NCBI RefSeq assembly: GCF_026309355.1
Contig: NZ_JAPJZK010000001.1
Coordinates: 5,352,501-5,416,500 of the forward strand
Length of the DNA stretch: 64,000 nucleotides
Origin: Spartinivicinus marinus
GTDB lineage: Bacteria > Pseudomonadota > Gammaproteobacteria > Pseudomonadales > Zooshikellaceae
Direction: 5' to 3'
Part shown: positions 1 to 9,689 of the stretch, piece after piece
Layout: the number at the start of each line of letters is the position of its first letter
Numbering within the stretch: the first letter of the stretch is position 1
Program-made: the position numbers and the translations under genes
The notes under the pieces: generated by a model
Seen by the model: only the letters and a program-made list of their open reading frames with translations
Databases searched by the model: none
What the model was told of the DNA's origin: nothing

Positions 1-1097
1 TAGTTTTTATCCGTTAAGCCGGCCACTGGCACTTTTACAAAGTCAGTGTCGCCTAAATATTTAGAACGATCCGCATAAGCCCGCTTCATGGCCTCGGCCA
101 TTAAGTGGATAGTTTTAGCAGAATTATGGCCATATTTGCCAATAGGGTATCCTTCTAAAATATTCAGGATTTGTACGACATGAGTACCTCCTGAGCTGGG
201 ACTTGGCATGGAATAAATATCATAACCACGATAGGTGCCGTGTACCGGCTTACGAACTTCGGGTTGATAACCTTTTAGGTCGTTATGGGTGATTAGCCCG
301 TTATGGCGTTTCATTTCTGCCACAATTAAGTCGGCAGTTTTGCCTTGATAGAACCCTTTACGACCTTCTTTAGCAATGCGCTTTAAGGTTTCGGCTAAAT
401 CTTTTTGGACTAAACGTTCGCCAGGTTGGTAAGGCGATCCATTGGCTTTATAAAAAGCTTTTTTCGTAGCAGGCCATTTTTTTAACATGGCAGCGGCTTC
501 AATGGTGCCTTTGGTAAAGCGAGCTGGCACAATAAACCCTTCTTCTGCTAGCCTAATGGCTGGCGCCAGTGCGCGCTCCCTTGAAATAGAACCATGACGC
601 TCCAGGGCCATTAATAAACCAGCCACTGTTCCAGGCACACCGGCGGCTAAGTGCGTAAAGCGACTACGGTCAGTGACCACATTACCTTTACTGTCTTGGA
701 ACATCTTTTCACTAGCACCAGAAGGCGCGGTTTCCCGGTAGTCGATGGCTTCCACCATTTTTTTCTTGTCGTTGGAAATCAACATAAAACCACCACCGCC
801 AATGTTACCCGACCGGGGTTGGGTAACCGCTAAAGCAAAACCAGCTGTAACAGCCGCGTCTATAGCATTCCCCCCTTCAGCCAGTACCTGCTGAGCAACT
901 TTGGTGGCTAATGTATGGCTGGTGACTACCATGCCTTTTTTAGCTTCAATCGGTACACTACGCTCACCTTCTATTATGGCTTGTTTGGCAGGGGGTGTTG
1001 CTGCACAGGCGGTAATAGATAAGGTTAAGGTGACAAGCCCCCAGCGACAACGAGTCAGTTGTCGTTTGCTTGGAATGGATAAAAATTTTTGGATCAT
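1..1097 (-). CDS. ggt: Gamma-glutamyltransferase, N-terminal part (cut by window start)
   Basis: The minus strand is open from an ATG at 1097 to the window edge, giving about 365 residues of the heavy-subunit half. The family hydrolyses or transfers the gamma-glutamyl group of glutathione in the periplasm. The run GGNAIDAAVTAGFALAVTQP followed by GNIGGGGFML is the typical family N-terminus, and SMPSPSSGGTHVVQ lies further on. The autoprocessing Thr and light subunit lie outside the window. The N-terminus is a short hydrophobic stretch ending LSITAC, a plausible lipobox, so it may be a lipoprotein. AGAGGAAT lies upstream of the ATG as ribosome binding site. It is the next gene downstream of acnA on the same strand, with a 327-base gap. 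Confidence 0.92.
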   Translation of the reverse strand, partial: MIQKFLSIPSKRQLTRCRWGLVTLTLSITACAATPPAKQAIIEGERSVPIEAKKGMVVTSHTLATKVAQQVLAEGGNAIDAAVTAGFALAVTQPRSGNIGGGGFMLISNDKKKMVEAIDYRETAPSGASEKMFQDSKGNVVTDRSRFTHLAAGVPGTVAGLLMALERHGSISRERALAPAIRLAEEGFIVPARFTKGTIEAAAMLKKWPATKKAFYKANGSPYQPGERLVQKDLAETLKRIAKEGRKGFYQGKTADLIVAEMKRHNGLITHNDLKGYQPEVRKPVHGTYRGYDIYSMPSPSSGGTHVVQILNILEGYPIGKYGHNSAKTIHLMAEAMKRAYADRSKYLGDTDFVKVPVAGLTDKN

Positions 1098-1424
1098 TGT
1101 TGTTATTCCTCTGGAAAGTGACTTCCATTTATGTGTTTTTTATAAATCGCTTGAAGTACAAATAATTCTGCTTGACAGCGGTAATAAAATGCCACTGTTT
1201 CACAGTTTCCAGGTATTGGCATTATTTGTAAACAAGGGTAAGAGGAAAGGCAAAATTAGTTGCTTATAGTTACCGGTTATTAACTTATCACGAAGTTAAC
1301 TAATAATCGATAGGGGGAGTAAGACGGCTTGTTTTGGTTTTTTTACTGTCTTCTAATGGATCATTTTTTTCTATTCATTCAACAAGAGTGCATTAGCCTG
1401 GGAAGCATCCAGGCTATCAGCTAG
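1098..1424. other. Intergenic region between acnA and ggt
   Basis: No gene is seen. It contains a 7-bp inverted repeat TTAACTT/AAGTTAA (1280-1299) that could be an operator for ggt, and a hairpin just after the acnA stop (listed separately). Confidence 0.5.
1394..1416 (-). terminator. Hairpin after acnA, candidate terminator
   Basis: TAGCCTGG and CCAGGCTA form a perfect 8-bp stem with a 7-base loop just downstream of the acnA stop. No clear T-run follows on the minus strand, so it may be a 3'-end stabiliser rather than an intrinsic terminator. Confidence 0.45.
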
Positions 1425-4094
1425 CTATAGATCGTCGGTTAGGTTAGCCAATACATAATGTAAAATACCACCCTGCTGGTAATAGTGCAGTTCATCCAGG
1501 GTATCAATGCGAGAGCGGACATTAATGGTTTCAATCGACTGGTCTGGGCTCGAAATTACAACAGCTAATATTTGTTGGGGGCTAAGTCCAGCTTTAATTC
1601 CAGTAATACTGATAGTTTCTTCCCCCGTTAGTTGCAGGCTGGTTCGGCTGACACCTTGCTCAAACTGTAGTGGTAATACGCCCATCCCAATTAAGTTTGA
1701 TCGATGAATCCGCTCAAAGCTTTCTGCAATGACGGCTTTAACGCCTAATAAACGGGTGCCTTTGGCGGCCCAGTCACGGCTTGAACCTGTTCCATACTCT
1801 TTACCGGCAATGATCACTAAGGGAATGCCACGAGATTGATAACGCATGGCTGCATCGTATATGGGTTGTTGTTCTCCTGTAATTACATCCAGGGTATAGC
1901 CGCCTTCAATGCCAGGAACCATTTCATTACGAATCCGAATATTGGCAAAGGTACCACGCATCATCACTTCATGATTACCCCGACGAGAGCCGTAGGAATT
2001 AAAGTTTTTAGGTTCAATGCCTTGGCTTTGTAAATATTCTCCAGCTGGACTATCGGGTTTAATGACCCCAGCCGGTGAAATATGGTCGGTGGTGACTGAG
2101 TCTCCCAGCAGGGCAAGAACACGTGCCCCCTCTATATCCGACTGCTGAGGTATAGCATACTGACCTTCAAAAAAAGGGGGGTGGCGAATATAAGTGGAGT
2201 CATCATCCCAACTAAAAATTTCTCCTGTGGGCACACTCAACTGTTGCCATTCTTTAGTGCCATCAAATACAGCCTGGTACTCCTGATGAAACTGGCTTTG
2301 TAACACATGCACCTGCAATTGTTGTATTTCGTGCTGGGTTGGCCAGATATCTTTTAGATAGACCGGCTTGCCTTGATTGTCCTCACCAATTGGGTCGGTG
2401 GTTAAATTAATACGCAAGGTGCCTGCCAGGGCATAAGCAACGACGAGTGGTGGTGAGGCTAGCCAGTTAGCTTTTACCTGAGGGTGTACGCGGCCTTCAA
2501 AATTGCGATTACCAGATAATACCGAACAAACATGTAAATCGGCCTGCTGAATCGCTTGGCTAATAGGCGCGGGTAGGGGGCCTGAGTTACCAATGCAGGT
2601 GGTGCAGCCATAGCCCACTAAGTTAAACCCTAACTGATCGAGTGCAGTTTGTAAGCCAGAGGCAGCAAGATACTCACTGACAACTTTCGATCCAGGCGCC
2701 AGGGAGGTTTTTACCCAAGGCTTGACTGTCATGCCTTTTTCCAGGGCCTTTTTCGCGACCAACCCAGCGCCTAGCATAACAGCAGGATTAGAAGTGTTAG
2801 TACAGGAGGTAATCGCGGCAATCACAACATCACCATCGGTTAGCTCATAGTCCTCGACTTTAACTGTTCGGGCGGAGGCTTGCCCAGCCAGCTCCAGGGT
2901 TGCTTGCATGGTTTGGGCTGCTTGTTTTAATGCCACTTTGTCTTGAGGGCGTTTGGGGCCTGCGAGACAGGGCTCAACAGTGGCTAAATCCAGAGATAAT
3001 TGGCGGCTATATAAAGGTGCAGTTGCATCATCTGCTCGCCACAGCCCTTGGGTTTTTGCATAGGCTTCCACCAAAGCAATGGTTTCTGCAGAGCGACCAC
3101 TGAGCTGGAGGTAAGTTAGGGTTTCTTGATCGATAGGAAAAAATCCGCAAGTAGCACCGTATTCAGGGGCCATATTAGCAATGGTAGCGCGATCAGCTAA
3201 GGGCAGGTGATTAAGCCCAGCACCATAAAACTCTACAAACTTACCGACAACCCCTTCCTGACGAAGTAATTGCGTGACAGTTAGTACTAAGTCGGTGGCA
3301 GTTATCCCTTCCTGAAGTTTTCCAGTCAGCTCAAATCCCACTACCTCAGGAATCAACATCGAAATGGGTTGCCCTAACATAGCGGCTTCAGCTTCAATGC
3401 CTCCAACGCCCCAACCCAATACGCCCAGTCCATTAATCATGGTGGTATGGCTGTCAGTGCCGACTAATGTATCTGGGTAAAGATAATGCGCTTGACCCAC
3501 CTTGCATTGCCATACGGTTTGGGCCAGGTACTCTAAGTTGACTTGGTGGCAAATGCCGGTGCCAGGAGGAACAACACGAAAGTTACTGAAAGCCTGTTGT
3601 CCCCACTTTAAGAACTGGTAGCGCTCCTGGTTTCTTTCCATTTCGAACATAACGTTGTCACGAAAAGCAGCAGTATCGCCAAAGTGGTCGACCATTACTG
3701 AATGGTCAATCACCAGATCGACGGGGATCAATGGGTTAATAGCTTGGGAGGTACCTTGCTTAGCCTGCATCGCCTGGCGCATGGTAGCTAGGTCAACCAC
3801 GGCAGGTACCCCGGTAAAGTCCTGCATTAACACTCTAGCAGGGCGAAAAGCTATCTCTTGGTTGGCTCGGCGTTGACTGAGCCAGCCGAGTAAGGCTTGG
3901 ATATCGGCTATGGTGACTGACTGGCCATCTTCAAAGCGGAGCAAGTTTTCCAGCAGTATTTTGAGTGAGAAGGGTAATTGACTAACATCGCCAACCCCTT
4001 CTTTATGGAGTGCATGAAGGTCATAGTAAAGGTATTTATGATCACCCACGACAAGCTCGCGGCGCGTGTTTAGGCTATCGTGTCCTACCTGCAT
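1425..4094 (-). CDS. acnA: Aconitate hydratase A
   Basis: This is an 889-residue cytosolic [4Fe-4S] enzyme interconverting citrate and isocitrate in the TCA cycle. The full length matches the AcnA/IRP1-type family (about 890). Near the N-terminus RPARVLMQDFTGVPAVVDLA and VDLVIDHSV are family hallmarks. The cluster ligands are visible as C431 (in TSCTNTS) and C497/C500 (in CTTCIGN). The C-terminal swivel domain carries YGSRRGNHEVMMRG and GSSRDWAAKG. The ATG at 4094 gives a start close to that of E. coli AcnA. The glutaredoxin gene lies 53 bases upstream on the same strand. Two genes coding for Fe-S/redox functions side by side may be meaningful, but co-transcription is only inferred. Confidence 0.97.
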   Translation of the reverse strand: MQVGHDSLNTRRELVVGDHKYLYYDLHALHKEGVGDVSQLPFSLKILLENLLRFEDGQSVTIADIQALLGWLSQRRANQEIAFRPARVLMQDFTGVPAVVDLATMRQAMQAKQGTSQAINPLIPVDLVIDHSVMVDHFGDTAAFRDNVMFEMERNQERYQFLKWGQQAFSNFRVVPPGTGICHQVNLEYLAQTVWQCKVGQAHYLYPDTLVGTDSHTTMINGLGVLGWGVGGIEAEAAMLGQPISMLIPEVVGFELTGKLQEGITATDLVLTVTQLLRQEGVVGKFVEFYGAGLNHLPLADRATIANMAPEYGATCGFFPIDQETLTYLQLSGRSAETIALVEAYAKTQGLWRADDATAPLYSRQLSLDLATVEPCLAGPKRPQDKVALKQAAQTMQATLELAGQASARTVKVEDYELTDGDVVIAAITSCTNTSNPAVMLGAGLVAKKALEKGMTVKPWVKTSLAPGSKVVSEYLAASGLQTALDQLGFNLVGYGCTTCIGNSGPLPAPISQAIQQADLHVCSVLSGNRNFEGRVHPQVKANWLASPPLVVAYALAGTLRINLTTDPIGEDNQGKPVYLKDIWPTQHEIQQLQVHVLQSQFHQEYQAVFDGTKEWQQLSVPTGEIFSWDDDSTYIRHPPFFEGQYAIPQQSDIEGARVLALLGDSVTTDHISPAGVIKPDSPAGEYLQSQGIEPKNFNSYGSRRGNHEVMMRGTFANIRIRNEMVPGIEGGYTLDVITGEQQPIYDAAMRYQSRGIPLVIIAGKEYGTGSSRDWAAKGTRLLGVKAVIAESFERIHRSNLIGMGVLPLQFEQGVSRTSLQLTGEETISITGIKAGLSPQQILAVVISSPDQSIETINVRSRIDTLDELHYYQQGGILHYVLANLTDDL

Positions 4095-4147
4095 GAGCTA
4101 GGTCCTCAACCATAGTTAGCTAAATAATAGTTGTAAGCTAGATGCTG

Positions 4148-4405
4148 TTAGCTAACTATAGAAGAAGATGCTTGGTGTTTCAGATGAGCATCAAGTTCAG
4201 TAAAGCCACCAATATGTTGCTGGCCAATAAATACCTGGGGTACCGTGACAACAGGCTTGCCAATTGTTTTTTCTAAGTCTGCCTGGCTAATACCCGCTTC
4301 GTGTATATCAATGTATTTGTAGTTAAGGGCTTTGATCTCACATAGCTCTTTAGCACGACGACAGTAACCGCAACCAGGTCGACCAAAAATAGTAATACGC
4401 TGCAT
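4148..4405 (-). CDS. grxC: Glutaredoxin (GrxC-type)
   Basis: An 85-residue thiol-disulfide oxidoreductase of the cytoplasm using glutathione. The dithiol active site CGYC follows the first beta strand (ITIFGRPGCGYC), the cis-Pro motif TVPQVFI and the GGFTELD glutathione-binding end are present, and the length is normal for glutaredoxin 3. A longer TTG start at 4420 is possible, but the ATG at 4405 is preferred because TTGGAG sits about 9 bases before it. It lies directly upstream of acnA on the same strand. Confidence 0.93.
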   Translation of the reverse strand: MQRITIFGRPGCGYCRRAKELCEIKALNYKYIDIHEAGISQADLEKTIGKPVVTVPQVFIGQQHIGGFTELDAHLKHQASSSIVS

Positions 4406-4776
4406 AGTCTTTAACTCCAAAACTGTGTTTGATTCCGAAATTTGTAAGCAAGTGGATATTTATAGTCTCTATTAATGGTTGAACTTCAGCTAATTGTATT
4501 GATCTATCTTTGTGATAAATTTTGCCGATCAGCGGCTGGCATGGCTACCCAGAGATGGAAGATTAGGGTATAACCCCTACAAGTAACTGAGCAAACATCC
4601 GCGGGTAAGTGAGCAATACAGTAAAGCAAGCAGCCCCGTTGAATAAAACAGATTGAGCCCGTTGGCACACAGCCCAACTAGAACGTCACTAATTTGTTTG
4701 AAAAGTAAATTTGTTTAAACGTTAAAGTGGCATAGAGATTGGCTTAGAAAGTAAGCAGGTTGAAAAGAGAGTGTGA
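4406..4776. other. Divergent intergenic region, glutaredoxin / membrane-anchored protein
   Basis: No gene is seen. It must hold both divergent promoters. Two copies of AATTTGTTT lie at about 4691-4715, spaced by about 9 bases, a possible regulator site. Confidence 0.4.
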
Positions 4777-6018
4777 ATGAAGCGCTGGTTTTTTAGACTT
4801 ACATTATTAGTAGTGTGCTTAGCTGTGGCAGGCTTTTTCATTACTGAGGCTACACCGCCGTTTGCAGCAGCCCAAAACAGCACATTAACCATTAAACAGT
4901 TAACTAAGGCAAATGCACCTGTTTATTTAGCTAATGAAAAACGCTATCAAGTAACTTTATTGCCTACCGAAGCTTCTGCTGTACTCAATCATGGTGTAAC
5001 CAAGGTACAGCGCTCATTGCCATTTTTAACGGGAATCAAAGCAGATTATTTGAAAGATAAGGTACAGCTACAAGGGGTAATAAAAGTACTTGGTCGCTAC
5101 TTGACCTTATCATTTGCAGTTGAGCCAACACCCGAAGTGCCAAAGCTAACCGCACTGAAAGTAGGGCCTATTCCTATTCCTCAGGTGATAACAGACTGGG
5201 GGATTGAGCAAGCACAACAGCTTCCCCGTACACAGCAGTTATTGTCGATTTATCAAACGATCGAGCAGGTTAGCGTATCACCCACACAAATTGTCGTGAA
5301 ATATCAGTCAAGTAAAGTGGTATCAAGCATTAACCAGCAAAGCCGAGAATTGCTTTTTAGCGCCCAGCAGCAGCAACAAATAGGTTATTACTTAACCGCT
5401 ATTTATGTGTTTGCCTCTCAACAGCAAGAGGTTCGTTTACCCGATTTTTGGAAATTATTCCAATACCTAGCGGAGCAAGCACGGCAACAAGTACAACAAG
5501 GGGCGTCTGCTGTGGTGCAAAATCAGGCCATGTTGACAGCGTTAGCCTTATATCAATCATCATTTCCTACAGCGGATTACTTGGCCAATAAAGCACTGCG
5601 TAATGAGCGACGTCGGATTTTTTATGTACACCGACGTAAAGATTTGGCCAGGCACTTCAGCTTTTCAGCAGCCATAGCCTTGTATGCAGGCAATGAAGTA
5701 TCAGACACACTAGGGTTGTGGAAAGAGCTGGATGATGCAAAAAATGGTTCGGGTTTCAGTTTTTATGACTTGGCTGCTGATCGTGCGGGTATTCAGTTTG
5801 CTGCTTATGCAACTAAAGATGAGCAAACAGCCAAAGCCGTACAACAAAAAATAGTCAATACAACAGCTGATGCATTAATTCCTCGTTTAAGCCGATTACC
5901 TGAAGGGATGACAGAGAGCCAGTTTAAGCAAAGGTATCAAAACCCCGACAGTAAAGACTATCAGCAGTTGGTAAAGCAAATCGACCAAACAATTCAAGCT
6001 AGTCAGTTATACCAATAA
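4777..6018 (+). CDS. Conserved-looking exported protein of unknown function
   Basis: 413 residues. The N-terminus (MKRWFFRLTLLVVCLAVAGF) is a clear signal peptide or single membrane anchor, so the rest is probably periplasmic. After about residue 35 there is a mixed beta region (35-125) and then a helical, Gln-rich part. The segment from about 265 to 300 is rich in Arg and Lys. I do not recognise the family. A segment with FSAAIALYAGNEVSDTLGLW followed by DLAADRAGIQFA looks like a conserved helical domain. The gene stands alone on the plus strand, with a good terminator right after it. Confidence 0.8.
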   Translation: MKRWFFRLTLLVVCLAVAGFFITEATPPFAAAQNSTLTIKQLTKANAPVYLANEKRYQVTLLPTEASAVLNHGVTKVQRSLPFLTGIKADYLKDKVQLQGVIKVLGRYLTLSFAVEPTPEVPKLTALKVGPIPIPQVITDWGIEQAQQLPRTQQLLSIYQTIEQVSVSPTQIVVKYQSSKVVSSINQQSRELLFSAQQQQQIGYYLTAIYVFASQQQEVRLPDFWKLFQYLAEQARQQVQQGASAVVQNQAMLTALALYQSSFPTADYLANKALRNERRRIFYVHRRKDLARHFSFSAAIALYAGNEVSDTLGLWKELDDAKNGSGFSFYDLAADRAGIQFAAYATKDEQTAKAVQQKIVNTTADALIPRLSRLPEGMTESQFKQRYQNPDSKDYQQLVKQIDQTIQASQLYQ

Positions 6019-6033
6019 ACTGTATCAATAAAG

Positions 6034-6055
6034 ACTGCTGCTAATGCAGTTTTTT
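6034..6055 (+). terminator. Rho-independent terminator
   Basis: ACTGC-TGCTAAT-GCAGT followed at once by six T, 16 bases after the stop of the exported protein gene. Confidence 0.75.
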
Positions 6056-6124
6056 CAAGCTATCCTCTAAAAGGGCATCGCTAATAAGCCTGCTATCAGC
6101 CCTCTAGAATTATAGTACTGGGTA

Positions 6125-7816
6125 TTGCGCTTGAATTTGGGTCTTAGACAAAAAATAGCAACTACCATTTTAGTGGTAACCGTTGTGCTGCTGTTGATTA
6201 GTGGATCTTTGTATTATATCAATAGCCAGCAGGCACTCACTCAAGCAATTAAACATCACCTGGCGACCACTCTCACTATCCAGGCTGCCAGGTTGAATCA
6301 GGTTATTCAGCAGCATCAAGAGCGCCTGGCATTGCTTACCAGTCGAACTCAGCTGAGACTGTCTTTACGTGACCATTTGGAAGTGCCAAACCCTGCTGCC
6401 TTAGCTAAAGTCACTAAAATTTTAATTGACGCAAAAAAAGCCATTCCAGATTTTAGAGGGATTATGGTGCTTTCATTGCAGGGAGACGTACTCGCTGCAA
6501 CAGAGCCTGCTCTACTAGATAGTGACTTTACTGACTTACACTTGCCGACGCCTACGCCACAAATGTGGGTAAGAGTGGTTGTTACCCCACAAAATCAAAA
6601 GCAATTGCACATTGTTAGCCCTCTTGTATTGGAAAATAAAGAGCTAGGTCAGTTGGTGGTGATAGCCGGTTTGGAAAGTATTCAGGCTATTGTGACTGGC
6701 TTGATAGGGCTAGGGCTGTCTGAAGAGACGATTATTAGTTATCAAACTGCAGAGGGACAGGTTGAGTCTATTTTACCTGTGCGTTTTGCCAATCAATTGC
6801 AGCCGTTTCAGCTTAAGATTAATCCGTTTAAGTTGATAACGGCCGGTCAAGCCCCAGAACTATTGGAATTAACTGACTATCAAGGGCATCAAGTATTTGC
6901 TTATGTCACTACATTTTCCAAAACTGGTTGGGGAATGACCTTGAAAATTGATCAAGATGAAGCGTTAGCTCCTTTGGCTAGGCAGCGTCATTTCATGATA
7001 ATTGCTTTATTAGTTTCAGCTTTTGTCACCATTTTATTTGCGGTTTTTCTGGCAACCAGCATTACTCGCCCCATTAACAGCTTAACCCACGTGGCTGTCA
7101 TGATTGCCAATGGGGATTTAAGTCAACGTATTCATAGCTTTACCAATGATGAACTAGGAGTATTAGCTAGAGCATTTAATCAAATGGCAGATAAGTTAAT
7201 TGCTGCAAATGAATTGCTTGAAGAACGAGTCAGAAATAAAACACGAGATTTAGCGGAAACGAATGAAAAACTGCTTCTGGCAAATAGCCAGTTAGAACGT
7301 ATTTCTCGATTAGATGGTTTGACTGAAATTGCTAATCGACGCGCCTTTGACCAGGTATTAGCGCAAGAGTGGAGTCGCTGCCAGCGTGAAGAAAAAAGGC
7401 TGGCTTTGATTTTGTTAGATGTTGATCTATTTAAAAACTACAATGACATGCTTGGTCATTTAGCGGGTGATCAGTGTTTAAAACAAATTGCAAAAGAAAT
7501 TGAAAGCACTTGTCAGCGTCCAGGGGATCTGACGGCTCGCTATGGTGGTGAGGAGTTTGTTGTACTGCTGCCAAACACCGATAGTGCTCATGCGCACCTG
7601 GTGGCTAATAAGATTCAAGAGCAAATAAAAGCTCTAGTCATTGCTCATCCAAAATCTGCTACGGGGTATGTGACACTAAGCATGGGGATTGCTGCTTGTA
7701 TCCCCAGCCGGGAATTACAACCAGCAGATTTAATTGATCAAGCTGATCAAGCACTTTATCAGGCTAAGCAACAAGGGCGTAATCAGATAGTTGAGTACAC
7801 GCCAGCTGATGACTAA
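6125..7816 (+). CDS. Membrane diguanylate cyclase with periplasmic sensor and HAMP domain
   Basis: 563 residues that should make cyclic di-GMP from two GTP. Order: TM1 (about 10-31), a periplasmic sensor of the Cache kind (about 32-285), TM2 (about 288-312), HAMP (TRPINSLTHV... to about 362), a short coiled linker and a GGDEF domain. The active site is RYGGEEF, and RPGD five residues before it is an intact inhibitory I-site, so the enzyme is probably active and product-inhibited. LDGLTEIANRRAFD marks the start of the GGDEF domain. No ATG is available near the start: TTG at 6125 or TTG at 6131 must be used, and the ribosome site is weak. The end overlaps the convergent DUF5329 gene by 4 bases. 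Confidence 0.93.
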   Translation: MRLNLGLRQKIATTILVVTVVLLLISGSLYYINSQQALTQAIKHHLATTLTIQAARLNQVIQQHQERLALLTSRTQLRLSLRDHLEVPNPAALAKVTKILIDAKKAIPDFRGIMVLSLQGDVLAATEPALLDSDFTDLHLPTPTPQMWVRVVVTPQNQKQLHIVSPLVLENKELGQLVVIAGLESIQAIVTGLIGLGLSEETIISYQTAEGQVESILPVRFANQLQPFQLKINPFKLITAGQAPELLELTDYQGHQVFAYVTTFSKTGWGMTLKIDQDEALAPLARQRHFMIIALLVSAFVTILFAVFLATSITRPINSLTHVAVMIANGDLSQRIHSFTNDELGVLARAFNQMADKLIAANELLEERVRNKTRDLAETNEKLLLANSQLERISRLDGLTEIANRRAFDQVLAQEWSRCQREEKRLALILLDVDLFKNYNDMLGHLAGDQCLKQIAKEIESTCQRPGDLTARYGGEEFVVLLPNTDSAHAHLVANKIQEQIKALVIAHPKSATGYVTLSMGIAACIPSRELQPADLIDQADQALYQAKQQGRNQIVEYTPADD

Positions 7817-8184
7817 TTAGCGACTGATTGGCTCATTAACCGATACGTTTGTAGTTTATCCAATAACCAGCCTTTGGTTTTCATAGCGGGTTTACCAGGG
7901 CATTGGATTTTTAAGGGCTGCCCTGTTTTTGCGCTTCTGCTGGCAGTTAACACAATAAACTCTTCAGCATTGCTAATATCGTCTTTAAAAACCGTTTGCT
8001 TGCGTTCGATATAGTCGAGCATAGCGGCTGGTTGATATTGTTTGCCGTTATACAAAAAACGGCAGTGAGTATCCTTCACTTGTTGTTTTAGATAACGTAC
8101 TTCGTTGGCAAATTGTTCCGATGCCTGGGTTGGGCTAACCAATACAAACATTGACGCCACCAATAAGACCCAGCGATTAATCAT
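7813..8184 (-). CDS. DUF5329-like small periplasmic protein
   Basis: About 123 residues from the ATG at 8184, with a signal peptide (MINRWVLLVASMFVLVSPTQAS) and a mature part of about 100 residues. FLYNGKQY, NAEEFIVLTASRSAKTG and GWLLDKLQTYR fit my memory of the DUF5329 family, as do the two cysteines (DTHCRF and KIQCPG). A longer frame begins at 8229, but the 8184 start is preceded by GGAATGG and gives a clean signal peptide. Function unknown. It is convergent with the diguanylate cyclase gene. Confidence 0.75.
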   Translation of the reverse strand: MINRWVLLVASMFVLVSPTQASEQFANEVRYLKQQVKDTHCRFLYNGKQYQPAAMLDYIERKQTVFKDDISNAEEFIVLTASRSAKTGQPLKIQCPGKPAMKTKGWLLDKLQTYRLMSQSVAN

Positions 8185-8406
8185 ACTATCCATTCCAAGC
8201 AACCTAAGAAAACAGCGCAATTCTAGCAAAATTGATCCTTAAGACCAGCCTAAATATTATAAAAGGCCAGAAAAACTGCACTTATGAGCTAATAAAGACA
8301 AGACTTTCAAGGCGTTAGTTGCCAATGAAGATCCTGGGCCAGGGTTATGCACAATTATTAGCGGTAGCTTTTAACGCAAGCAAACATGCCCTGGTAATAG
8401 GTTAGT

Positions 8407-9408
8407 TCATGCAACATGTAAAGAGTTGCATGGTGTTGAATTAAAAGTGCTGTTTAACCAGTCCGTCATATCGGTATACACTTGTTGGTAGTTAATTTCA
8501 TTAAACATTTCATGACGGCCACCCACATAAATGGCTTCGGCGACCTGCTTTATACCGGCGGCTCGTAAAGCACTTGCTAGATATTTCAAGCGCTTGCCGG
8601 CACTGATGGGGTCATCTCGGCCTCCAAGCACATAGATGGGTAAGTCTGAACGTATCGATTTTAGGTTACTCACTTGGTTAATGCGTTGGAGTGCTTGAAA
8701 TAAATCGACCCACAGTTGTGGTGTACTAATAAAGCCACACAATGGATCTGCGACATAAGCAGCTACTTGTTGGCTATCTCGACTGAGCCAGTCATGGTTT
8801 GTATGATGCGGAGAAATACGACGGTTGAAGCGACCAAATACCAGTTGGTCAATTAGACGACTAGGGGTGTTTGCTCCTAAACGCCAACGCTCAAGTTGGG
8901 CAATCCAGCGACTCGCAGTAAATTTTAGGGCTAAGTCATGATTAGAGCCAGATAAAATCACGGCGTGAATAGCCCGACTATGGGTTAATAAAAAGTCTTG
9001 GGCAAGATAGGAGCCCATACTATGCCCTATAAGTGTAACAGGCAGTTCGCCAAACATGTCAGTGGCCCAGGCCTGAACAGAGAGTACATCGCTGATGAGG
9101 TAATCCCAGCCATTATGGTCACTGAAGTGGCCGAGTTGGGTTTGCTGACCCGTTTTGCCATGCCCCCGTTGGTCATGGGCTATAACAATAAAGTGTTGCT
9201 GGTTGAGCCATTCTGCCAGCCGTTGGTAGCGGCCGCTGTGTTCCGCTAGCCCATGAAGAATATGAACAATACCTTTTGCAGGGTAATTGGGTTGCCAGTA
9301 GCGGATATATAAACGACAGCCTGTCACTGGTAACCAGTGACTATTGGCTGGTTGCTTGGGTTTTACATCGGTTGTGTTTTCCATAAGCGGTGCAACAGTG
9401 GGGGTCAT
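8407..9408 (-). CDS. Alpha/beta hydrolase, lysophospholipase / monoacylglycerol lipase type
   Basis: 333 residues of the Hydrolase_4 (serine aminopeptidase S33) type. The oxyanion region HGLAEHSGRYQRLAEWL, the nucleophile elbow GHSMGS (Ser130), the Asp region GGRDDPISAG and the catalytic His in GGRHEMFNE are all present. It probably hydrolyses lysophospholipids or monoglycerides. It is divergent from fadD. I recall the same pairing in Pseudomonas aeruginosa (PA3301 beside fadD2/fadD1), so it likely feeds released fatty acids to FadD. No signal peptide is seen. Confidence 0.9.
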   Translation of the reverse strand: MTPTVAPLMENTTDVKPKQPANSHWLPVTGCRLYIRYWQPNYPAKGIVHILHGLAEHSGRYQRLAEWLNQQHFIVIAHDQRGHGKTGQQTQLGHFSDHNGWDYLISDVLSVQAWATDMFGELPVTLIGHSMGSYLAQDFLLTHSRAIHAVILSGSNHDLALKFTASRWIAQLERWRLGANTPSRLIDQLVFGRFNRRISPHHTNHDWLSRDSQQVAAYVADPLCGFISTPQLWVDLFQALQRINQVSNLKSIRSDLPIYVLGGRDDPISAGKRLKYLASALRAAGIKQVAEAIYVGGRHEMFNEINYQQVYTDMTDWLNSTFNSTPCNSLHVA

Positions 9409-9503
9409 CCTGCAAGCCTTGGCGTTTTAAAAGATAATACTTGTTAATTTACGCTATGGTTTTAAGCTAATTCGTTGGACTTCATTAAATTGAGATGTTA
9501 AAA

Positions 9504-9517
9504 AAAACGCTCGTTTG
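9504..9517. promoter_or_regulatory. Candidate PsrA operator in the fadD / lipase divergent promoter region
   Basis: AAAACGCTCGTTTG fits the described PsrA pattern of two AAAC/GTTT halves spaced by 2-4 bases. It lies about 170 bases before the fadD start. A psrA gene is present at 60823. Binding is inferred. Confidence 0.4.
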
Positions 9518-9689
9518 AAACTGGGTTCAGCTTAAGCCTTTACTGAGTAAAAAACAAGCCAAGCAGAGGCAGTTTTGAGGTTGTCAAACCACTACACTTA
9601 AAAACAACTGGGTAGCTTGGCAATAACAAAAATAGTGTTCAGCAGTTAAACCACTGTTGAATTAGTAAAACTTTTTAGGAGCTTATTCA

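Noticed and set aside
651-1269. Plus-strand frames across the ggt region
   Set aside because: They are in antisense to the clear ggt reading frame and show no own motifs.
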